44,388 nucleotides of DNA from a virus: IMG/VR virus record IMGVR_UViG_3300009285_005276, positions 1-44,388 of that record; one strand, given 5' to 3'. The notes below the pieces were generated by a model. It was not told the origin of the DNA and ran no database searches. It saw only the letters and a program-made list of their open reading frames with translations. The number at the start of each line of letters is the position of its first letter. Positions within the stretch are counted from its first letter, which is position 1. This document shows, piece by piece, positions 38,506 to 44,388 of this stretch. The position numbers and the translations under genes were made by a program.

Positions 38506-39365
38506 TTGATTACGTCTGTTTTAGTTTCCCAGCCAATAAGACCTTTTATTTTTTCTACAGAAGCAAGATGCCGCTCAACTTCGTAAGTCCTTTTAGGAAT
38601 CCAAACCACTTCCGCGCCAATCGCTTTTACAATGTCCTCCATTGTATTGAATTTGCCAGAAGCCACATTCAAGATTTCCCCCTTTCCCGTATTTTCCGAC
38701 TCTATCGCCATAACCAGAGCTTCGGCCAAATCTCCGGCATAAACAAAATCTCTTTGTCCCGATTTAAAGGTGGACTGTGCGGTAGTTTCCGTCAGAGTAA
38801 CTGGCCTATCTTCTTTCTTGGCTTTTATAAAGGCGGCCAAAGCCGTGTCATCTCTTTGAAATTCTCCGAACACCTGAAAGAAGCGAAAGATAGTCGTAGG
38901 CAGTCCATAGACTTTTGAATACATCTTACAGGCGTGTTCAATAGATAATTTCTGCCAAGAGTATGGCTCGATTGGGTCTGCAGTCATCGTCTCTTTCCAA
39001 GGCGTAGGATTATTGCCGTATAAAGAAGCAGTAGAAGGGAACAAGAACTTTTTAATTCCGGCTTCTTTAGCAAGTTCGAGCATATGAATAGACATATCTA
39101 TATTTTGTCTGGTTGATTCTTCAGGATGTCTTTGACAATCAGGTATATTGGTTCTCCATGCAAAATGCACAACAAAGTCGCAGCCCATCATATCCCTATA
39201 ATTCAGGTCATTTACATCAGCCTGAATAAATAAATTCGGCTTATTATGCCCTTTAGGAATTGGCCTTTTGTCTACGCCTTTTATAAAGTAGCCTTTGTCC
39301 TGTACGACTTTAATAAAATGATGACCTAAAAATCCCGAAACTCCTGTGCAAAGAATTTTCTTCAT
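38484..39365 (-). CDS. NAD-dependent sugar epimerase/dehydratase
   Basis: 293 residues from MKKILCTGVSGFLGHHF. TGVSGFLG at 7-14 is the extended-SDR nucleotide-binding motif. Further marks: FVVHFAWRTNIPDC, FPSTASLYGN, and the catalytic Y-x3-K in EPYSWQKLSIEH, then RFFQVFGEFQRDD and RDFVYAGDLAEAL. It converts a nucleotide-sugar (GalE/RmlD/RfbB superfamily). A longer frame to 39404 is less likely because the internal ATG is coupled to the upstream stop. It supplies a modified sugar to the glycosyltransferases. Confidence 0.85.
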   Translation of the reverse strand: MKKILCTGVSGFLGHHFIKVVQDKGYFIKGVDKRPIPKGHNKPNLFIQADVNDLNYRDMMGCDFVVHFAWRTNIPDCQRHPEESTRQNIDMSIHMLELAKEAGIKKFLFPSTASLYGNNPTPWKETMTADPIEPYSWQKLSIEHACKMYSKVYGLPTTIFRFFQVFGEFQRDDTALAAFIKAKKEDRPVTLTETTAQSTFKSGQRDFVYAGDLAEALVMAIESENTGKGEILNVASGKFNTMEDIVKAIGAEVVWIPKRTYEVERHLASVEKIKGLIGWETKTDVIKWLEELS

Positions 39366-39478
39366 ACAAAAATATAAATAATAATTACGCCAATAACTAT
39401 CCAACTAATCGGATTAAGCAATAAAAACACCAGAATTCCCGACAAAATTTCATCCCAAAAATACTTAATAAATTTCAT
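39362..39478 (-). CDS. Small membrane protein in the glycan operon (38 residues)
   Basis: MKFIKYFWDEILSGILVFLL then LNPISWIVIGVIIIYIFV. Two hydrophobic stretches separated by NPIS. Its TGA overlaps the epimerase ATG and its ATG overlaps the stop of the upstream glycosyltransferase, so it is a coupled operon gene. It may anchor the glycan machinery at the membrane. Missed by length filters. Confidence 0.5.
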   Translation of the reverse strand: MKFIKYFWDEILSGILVFLLLNPISWIVIGVIIIYIFV

Positions 39479-40233
39479 AATTGATTGCCCGCACTTTTCT
39501 GCGTGCCGTGATAAACATTACGCCGATAATTCCCATAACTAAAATCGACTTTCTCGCCGTTTAATAAAGTACGCTCTACTTTAATTCCTTTACGCCAGTC
39601 CACCCCTTTGCGATAACCCAAATGCGTTACCATGTCTGTCGGAGGAATAATCACCAAATAACCCGCACGCACCATTGAACGATGCCAGACCGAGCCACCC
39701 ACCCTATGTTGAGGCATCTCGCCGATAGTTTTAAAATCGTCGTACTTCATAATCATGCAGTTTGAGCCTGCCAAAGAATTTATCCGCGCGTCCTCCAATA
39801 CTTCTTTATTAAAATTCGGCCTGTCTTTATCAGGTGTAATATATGGCGCGGCTATCAATTTTCTGTCGGAATATTTCTCCAAAAGATTTACACAAGAAGA
39901 AAGCCAGCCCTTATGATAGCGAATATCGTTACAAGTAAAACAGAGATAGTCGCCCGTAGCGATTCTTGCAAACTGATTCCACGCGAACGCAAAGGACATA
40001 TTTTCCCGATAGCGAATCAGGGTTGAAATAGTACCGTCCCGCACCTTATCTAAAAGCCAGTTAGAATCATCAGGATTCCCGCCATTATCCATCACGATTA
40101 TTTCCGCAGGATAATCCGTATTTTCTTTTAATGACAGAATAGACTCTTTCATCTGCTCACTTCTTGAAACGCCGTCGTCCGTATTCTGCTGTGCGTAGTG
40201 AACGATTCCGATGCTACAATATTTGGTATTCAT
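39475..40233 (-). CDS. GT2 family glycosyltransferase
   Basis: 252 residues. The GT-A fold begins CSIGIVHYAQQNTDDGVSRS, with IIVMDNGGNPDDSNWLLDKV, NMSFAFAWNQFARIATGDYL then CFTCNDIRYHKGWL, the DxD position being occupied by NDI. A late SGS-like SLAGSNCMIM segment and GGSVWHRSMVRAGYLV follow. It overlaps the next upstream gene by 20 nt. Unusual DxD replacement may indicate altered metal binding. Confidence 0.75.
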   Translation of the reverse strand: MNTKYCSIGIVHYAQQNTDDGVSRSEQMKESILSLKENTDYPAEIIVMDNGGNPDDSNWLLDKVRDGTISTLIRYRENMSFAFAWNQFARIATGDYLCFTCNDIRYHKGWLSSCVNLLEKYSDRKLIAAPYITPDKDRPNFNKEVLEDARINSLAGSNCMIMKYDDFKTIGEMPQHRVGGSVWHRSMVRAGYLVIIPPTDMVTHLGYRKGVDWRKGIKVERTLLNGEKVDFSYGNYRRNVYHGTQKSAGNQL

Positions 40234-40936
40234 AATGAAAATTTAAAATGCCATGCCCTGAATGAATATGCGTATCTTTGGCATTATTCCGATAAATTCT
40301 CCTATTCGGTAAAGACAAACCCCTAGTCATGCCCGGCTCTCCTTCATCTCCCACTACCGCCCAGAACAAATTAACCGTACTGGTTTTTACGCTCAGTTTT
40401 TTTAATTTTGCCATCCAGTCGTAGCCCATCCATCCGTAGTTCCCGCAAAGTTGTTCATCTTGTCCTTTAGTTTTTAAATACACTTCTCGACGCATCATAG
40501 TTACCATTACATTCGTTCCCCAACCCTTTATTGCAGTCCATTCTTCCATTGGTTTTGCCATCACTTCATCAATATTTACAACACTTCTTCTAAATCCGAT
40601 ACGCAAAACTTCCGGATGTTCTTCCAAAACCTGCAAAGCATTTTCATAAGCAGTCCGATAGGGGATATGGTCAGTATCTTGCAGAACAAAAACATCGCCA
40701 GTCGATAAGTAAAAACCCAAGTTGCACGCCCCGTTATAATTCCATAAAATATCTTCTTCCACGCGCGCGTAAATAATTCCCCTTCCTTTTGGCAACATCT
40801 CTTTTAATATCGGGTCGCCCCCGTCATTAACCACGATAATTTCATCAGGAACTCTGGTGGATTTCAAAGTTTCCTCTACAGCTCTAACAGTTAAAGGATG
40901 CCTACGGTAGGCGGGGATAATTGTTGATAGTTTCAC
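40214..40936 (-). CDS. GT2 family glycosyltransferase
   Basis: 240 residues. STIIPAYRRHPLTVRAVEET then DEIIVVNDGGDPILKE, and STGDVFVLQDTDHIPYRTAY with the D-T-D metal motif. Later GYDWMAKLKKLS and VVGDEGEPGMTR fit the acceptor domain. It overlaps the MTase-ParB gene by 35 nt and the next glycosyltransferase by 20 nt. It likely works with the neighbouring GT2 on the same glycan. Confidence 0.8.
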   Translation of the reverse strand: MKLSTIIPAYRRHPLTVRAVEETLKSTRVPDEIIVVNDGGDPILKEMLPKGRGIIYARVEEDILWNYNGACNLGFYLSTGDVFVLQDTDHIPYRTAYENALQVLEEHPEVLRIGFRRSVVNIDEVMAKPMEEWTAIKGWGTNVMVTMMRREVYLKTKGQDEQLCGNYGWMGYDWMAKLKKLSVKTSTVNLFWAVVGDEGEPGMTRGLSLPNRRIYRNNAKDTHIHSGHGILNFHYEYQIL

Positions 40937-41810
40937 GTTCTTGCTTGCTCAAATGTTTGAAATAAATCCTGCGAAGCACTCGACATGGTACTTCCTTATA
41001 GCCCAAATACTTGGCTGCCAAATATCTATGTCCGCCCTGAAAGCCTTTAAAATGTCCGTCCTTCTCATCTTCCACGATTAAAGATTCCCGCAAGCCCCGT
41101 TTTTGTATATCCTCTTTCAAGCGTTTAAATTCCTCGCCCTTAACGTCATAGGTTCTCGCCTGCTTTAAGATAGATTCTTCATCCCATCCGATAATCTTGT
41201 TTATCGGGATAAATTCAACAGGCAAATCATTTAGGTAAGGATAGCGAATATCATGCTTTTGTTTTTTGCATATCCAAAGATAATGCGGTTTTTCAGGAAT
41301 ATCAGACGCGCCCAAATACTCCACACTATCAAAATAAATATGCTTGGTTACCAAGTCTATATGCGCTTTATTCTTCTCGCCGTGATTTGATTCAAAGATT
41401 AAAGTATATTGTATTTTGTCGTCTAGCCAATCTAAGAACGCTTCCTTATCTTTTAAGTGCGTAATTACGGATAGCAAAAATACCACCTCGAATTTAGGAC
41501 AAAATCTTTTAAACTCTTTGGCTTCCAAATCAGACTGCCAGAATTCTGCTTTTAATCCCTGTTCTTTAGCCAACTCTCTTGCCCCTAGAATAGCGTCTGA
41601 CCTATCCACGCCTACCGCGCGTCTTGCCCCATTCTTTAACGCCTCTCTTACAAAGTAACCGTTATTACAGCCCAAATCCAAAACGCTTCTTTTGTTGCAA
41701 AGGTCGTACATATTGAGCATGGAAAGACGCTTATCAGTTCTAGGAGCAAGCCTGTCATTCAAAAGCCCTTCAGGGTTTTGGTATGAAGATAGTTTGGTTA
41801 AATCAGTCAT
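40902..41810 (-). CDS. Methyltransferase fused to a ParB-like domain
   Basis: 302 residues from MTDLTKLSSYQNPEGLLND, its ATG overlapping the upstream TGA. The N-terminal class I methyltransferase has SVLDLGCNNGYFVREALKN and EVVFLLSVITHLKDKEA. The C-terminal 100 residues have PVEFIPINKIIGWDEESI, LKEDIQKRGLRESLIVE and FKGFQGGHRYLAAKYLGYKE, the ParB/sulfiredoxin-like nucleotidase motif set. ParB-fold domains bind CTP or act as nucleotidases; here it may sense or charge a nucleotide-sugar. The pairing inside a glycan operon is unusual. Confidence 0.75.
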   Translation of the reverse strand: MTDLTKLSSYQNPEGLLNDRLAPRTDKRLSMLNMYDLCNKRSVLDLGCNNGYFVREALKNGARRAVGVDRSDAILGARELAKEQGLKAEFWQSDLEAKEFKRFCPKFEVVFLLSVITHLKDKEAFLDWLDDKIQYTLIFESNHGEKNKAHIDLVTKHIYFDSVEYLGASDIPEKPHYLWICKKQKHDIRYPYLNDLPVEFIPINKIIGWDEESILKQARTYDVKGEEFKRLKEDIQKRGLRESLIVEDEKDGHFKGFQGGHRYLAAKYLGYKEVPCRVLRRIYFKHLSKQERETINNYPRLP

Positions 41811-42349
41811 ATCTTCTGAGCAACGCACATGTAGCCAATAACTCCGGGCTGATAAACAACTTTTGATTCTTTCCGCATGGCTTTTTCCAACGTATCGTCT
41901 ACTGCAAAACGAGGTTGTATATTTATAACTTTAAATCCGGTTTCTTCTAAAATCTTCCTAAGACCGTCTGAAGTTAATCGAATACAATCAAAGCCAATGT
42001 GATGAGGAAATAAAAAATTAGAGGAAATGTATAATAAGCCACCCGGCTTTAAGCACAACTCTATATTTTTAAATGCCTGAACCGGATTCCATAAGTGGTC
42101 AACAACTTCAATCAAAAAAGCATTATCGAACTCATCATAGACTTTTAGAGGATAATTAAAATCCCAAACGAAATGAGTCTCAATACTCTTACGCCTTGGT
42201 TTAATATCCGCAATCACATATTTATTTACATCCCACGCTTTAGTCCTTCCTTTTACTGGCATGAACAAACCGCCAATATCAATTACCGAACCTTTGACTT
42301 CAATAGTCTTTAACCATAACTCTATTTGACGACGTGAATTGGAGGCCAT
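41807..42349 (-). CDS. Class I methyltransferase in the glycan operon
   Basis: 180 residues. GSVIDIGGLFMPVKGRTKAW is motif I, then DEFDNAFLIEVVDHLWNPVQ (acidic motif), AFKNIELCLKPGGLLYISSN and a late GVIGYMCVAQKI. It resembles type-11 methyltransferases acting on lipids or sugars. It overlaps the deacetylase by 28 nt and the MTase-ParB gene by 4 nt, consistent with tight translational coupling. Confidence 0.7.
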   Translation of the reverse strand: MASNSRRQIELWLKTIEVKGSVIDIGGLFMPVKGRTKAWDVNKYVIADIKPRRKSIETHFVWDFNYPLKVYDEFDNAFLIEVVDHLWNPVQAFKNIELCLKPGGLLYISSNFLFPHHIGFDCIRLTSDGLRKILEETGFKVINIQPRFAVDDTLEKAMRKESKVVYQPGVIGYMCVAQKI

Positions 42350-42942
42350 CTTAAATCAGTTGTTTGAATAATCGGATAAACTTCCATGTCAGAATCAATG
42401 ATTCTTTGCAGTCTTAAAGTATCTCTAGTATTCCAATAATGCAGATGAACCTGATACCAGTCGCGCGTATCGCCACGCGAATTGAATTGGATTCCCAATT
42501 TGTCGCATACTTTCACGCCCCATTCTGGAAAATACATTCTCCCGTTCGGAACGTACCAATGCGTAACCTGAACATCAAATGTCTTCTCTATTTTCTCTCT
42601 CGCGTGCGCTAGTACTCCATATCCTTCATTTTCAGTCATAGCGTGCGGGTAGGCATGATTCCAGCCATGTAATTCTATCTTGTAGCGGTGCTTACGTTCT
42701 TTGATGTATTCGACCCATTCAGGATATGCGTCTATACCTTCCGCCAATACCGATAAAATACAGTGCAAATTATTTTCCTCGTAAATCTTATCGGTATGAT
42801 AAAACCATTCTTCAAACGTGCGCATGCGCAGACAATTCTTCATTGACCCTGTTATCGGATTCACTATCAGCACGTCGTCGTTTCGCAATATCCAAGGCTT
42901 CTTTTTGTTTTCTAACATAAGTTTCTTTTCCATAACCCTCAT
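42322..42942 (-). CDS. Polysaccharide deacetylase-like protein
   Basis: 206 residues (internal Met codons at 42933 or 42918 are alternative starts). The NodB-type motifs are present: RNDD at 20-23 (catalytic base D and metal D), KIELHGWNHAYPHA with the H-x4-H metal pair, then HWYVPNGRMYFPEWG and NTRDTLRL. It removes acetyl groups from N-acetylated sugars. It overlaps the asparagine-synthase-like gene by about 100-130 nt, an unusually long overlap, so one of the ends may be imprecise, but the RNDD motif requires most of it. Confidence 0.78.
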   Translation of the reverse strand: MRVMEKKLMLENKKKPWILRNDDVLIVNPITGSMKNCLRMRTFEEWFYHTDKIYEENNLHCILSVLAEGIDAYPEWVEYIKERKHRYKIELHGWNHAYPHAMTENEGYGVLAHAREKIEKTFDVQVTHWYVPNGRMYFPEWGVKVCDKLGIQFNSRGDTRDWYQVHLHYWNTRDTLRLQRIIDSDMEVYPIIQTTDLRWPPIHVVK

Positions 42943-44191
42943 TCTCGACCCCTAGCCATCTATTCGCAGGAACAAACAAGCCAGCTTTTTCGATTGGTTG
43001 ATAATTAGGTTTTCTCTTTTTCAAAATTTTGTTCAGCAATACTTTTGTTTCCACTCCGTTTATTTTCAAAGAATTATTCAGATTAAAAGCAAACTCAATA
43101 ATGCGTTTATCCAAAAAAGGACATCTATTTTCAATCCCAAAAGCTGAAGACATCCTATCGCCCATTCTTAAAAGCTCTCTTAGGTTGCCGTTGAATTCCT
43201 CCCACCCCGAATCATTCACGCTTTTCGCGGGTTCAAACATCTTAGAGTAAGAAGGATATTTCATCCGCGCCCAATAGTTAAAGTTAGGAAGAACGTAACG
43301 GATATAGCCACCGAATAGCTCATCCGCACCTTCACCGGACAAAATTACCTTTACCTTTTTAGAGGCTTCTTCGGCTAGTTTCCACAGAGCATAGGCCGAG
43401 AAGTGAGAAATTGGATAGTCTAGGTGCCAAGCTATTTTTGGCAGTAATTCCAAGAACTCATCCTTACTGCCATCTTTGTAAGTAAAAGTGTATTCAAAAT
43501 TATGGAAAGTTGAAATCAAGGTAGAATCCACTCCGCCAGAAAGATAAAGACCGTAAGGGACGTCAGAACGCGTACGAAGTTTTATTGAATCGTCTAATAA
43601 AAACTCCAATTCCTCTGCGGCCTCTTTTAGGATTAACTTCCTATGTTTAGGAGTCCAATACTTTTTAATGGAAATATGGTTAGTAGGAATGTCGTATATC
43701 AGATAATGAGCAGGTTTTAATTCTTCACAATCCCAATTAAGCGCCTTAGCTTCAGAAGCAAAGGCAAAGTTTTTACGCCTAAAATATAACGGCTTCTCTC
43801 CAGCTATATCACGAGCAAGAAAGATATTGTTACCATCATAAATAGCAAAAGCAAACATCCCGTTAAATTTATCTAAACACTTAATCCCCCATTCTTTATA
43901 GGATTGGAGTAAAACCTCCGCGTCGGAATTTGTTAAAAAAACGTGTCCTAAATCTTGGAGTTCTCCTCTAAGCTCCAAATAATTGAAAATCTCGCCGTTA
44001 AAAGAAAGAACCAGACCGTCTTGCTGCAAAGGAAAAGTATAGTCCCCGATGATTTTAAGCCGACCCATGCCGATACAATACCTCTCGTCATAAAAAAAAT
44101 TCTCCCCGTTAGGAGAACGATGCCCCATTATCTGAAGCATTTTTTCTACGTCTTCCGGGTTTTTAGCTCCCGAACCCGCAATACTGCACAT
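42812..44191 (-). CDS. Asparagine synthase (glutamine-hydrolysing)-like amidotransferase
   Basis: 459 residues, shorter than the usual 550-650. It begins MCSIAGSGAKNPEDVEKMLQ with the catalytic Cys2 and class II glutaminase marks HRSPNGEN and LSFNGEIFNYLEL, then SDAEVLLQSYKEWG and FNGMFAFAIYDG. The synthetase domain has YLSGGVDSTLIS (PP-loop) at about 215 and LSGEGADELFGGY. In sugar clusters such proteins often amidate uronic acids or glycans rather than make asparagine. The C-terminus after residue 430 is basic and overlaps the deacetylase frame. It is the first complete gene of the cluster inside the window. Confidence 0.82.
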   Translation of the reverse strand: MCSIAGSGAKNPEDVEKMLQIMGHRSPNGENFFYDERYCIGMGRLKIIGDYTFPLQQDGLVLSFNGEIFNYLELRGELQDLGHVFLTNSDAEVLLQSYKEWGIKCLDKFNGMFAFAIYDGNNIFLARDIAGEKPLYFRRKNFAFASEAKALNWDCEELKPAHYLIYDIPTNHISIKKYWTPKHRKLILKEAAEELEFLLDDSIKLRTRSDVPYGLYLSGGVDSTLISTFHNFEYTFTYKDGSKDEFLELLPKIAWHLDYPISHFSAYALWKLAEEASKKVKVILSGEGADELFGGYIRYVLPNFNYWARMKYPSYSKMFEPAKSVNDSGWEEFNGNLRELLRMGDRMSSAFGIENRCPFLDKRIIEFAFNLNNSLKINGVETKVLLNKILKKRKPNYQPIEKAGLFVPANRWLGVENEGYGKETYVRKQKEALDIAKRRRADSESDNRVNEELSAHAHV

Positions 44192-44198
44192 GATTTGA

Positions 44199-44387
44199 TT
44201 ATAGACCTCTTTTATTTAAAAGACGTAATCTTTTATACACAGCATCTTCAGAGCCATTATAATAATAACTTTTTTTTCTTTCTTCACAAAATTTCTTTAA
44301 TAATAGAACTTGCTGCCCCTTTATTATAAATTTGTCCAAAGGTAGATTGTTTAATAAATCTAAAACAGCGCTTACTCCTAGAAATCT
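44199..44387 (-). CDS. C-terminal part of an unknown protein (runs off the window)
   Basis: 62 codons open from the window edge, ending TAA at 44199-44201, 7 nt before the asparagine-synthase-like ATG. Residues RFLGVSAVLDLLNNLPLDKF, then QVLLLKKFCEERKKSYYYNG and SEDAVYKRLRLLNKRGL look helical and basic; the end resembles a winged-helix recognition helix. Too little is present to name it. Confidence 0.5.
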   Translation of the reverse strand, partial: RFLGVSAVLDLLNNLPLDKFIIKGQQVLLLKKFCEERKKSYYYNGSEDAVYKRLRLLNKRGL

Positions 44388-44388
44388 C

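Noticed and set aside
1-44388. Recoded TGA (as in some candidate-phylum bacteria and phages)
   Set aside because: TGA serves as a normal stop in many ATGA overlaps and no long frame requires TGA to be read.

Overview
This window is most of a tailed double-stranded DNA bacteriophage genome with a podovirus-like virion: portal, small and large terminase, scaffold, major capsid protein, a head-tail adaptor, a gp10/nozzle-like beta-propeller protein and two large internal-protein candidates. No tape-measure or tail-tube genes are visible. The lysis genes (lytic transglycosylase, N-acetylmuramoyl-L-alanine amidase, holin-like protein) imply a peptidoglycan-containing bacterial host. The DNA is AT-rich, the standard genetic code is used (TGA is a stop in many ATGA overlaps), and Shine-Dalgarno strength varies between genes. 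No integrase, polymerase or tRNA gene is visible, and both window ends cut genes, so the genome continues beyond it.

Layout. 1-10.4 kb (minus strand) is the packaging and head module, read right to left: terminase small subunit, terminase large subunit, portal, two tiny basic proteins, scaffold, major capsid gene, decoration-like protein, three small virion candidates, and the start of a LAGLIDADG endonuclease at the left edge. The capsid gene is broken into three in-phase exons by two group I introns, each carrying an HNH endonuclease. 10.7-21.4 kb (plus strand) is an early or accessory region of small genes (ArdC-like, zinc-finger, DUF6745-like with a 12-nt tandem repeat, DUF1064-like), with a glycosyltransferase/methyltransferase block at 17.1-21.0 kb. 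21.4-23.9 kb (minus) is lysis plus tiny membrane genes, with a candidate plus-strand small RNA between them. 24.0-36.1 kb (minus) is the tail and internal-protein module, ending in three fibre-like proteins with very long Ser/Thr-only tracts. 36.1-44.2 kb (minus) is a tightly overlapping sugar and glycan gene cluster: asparagine-synthase-like amidotransferase, polysaccharide deacetylase, methyltransferases, three GT2 glycosyltransferases, an NAD-dependent epimerase and a C-methyltransferase.

The most interesting combination is four proteins with mucin-like Ser/Thr tracts (one in the head module, three in the tail module, up to about 430 residues) together with five glycosyltransferases, five methyltransferases and sugar-modifying enzymes. 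The inference is a phage-encoded system that builds O-glycosylated, bristle-like virion appendages. The tracts also share long exact DNA repeats, so they could be recombination hot spots for fibre domain exchange. Other second-look items are the two-intron capsid gene, a chain of long inverted repeats that enclose individual small genes at 10.8-11.7 kb, an attenuator-like element at 13.0-13.1 kb, an SSB-like C-terminal tip on a 60-residue protein, and the candidate small RNA at 23.5 kb.
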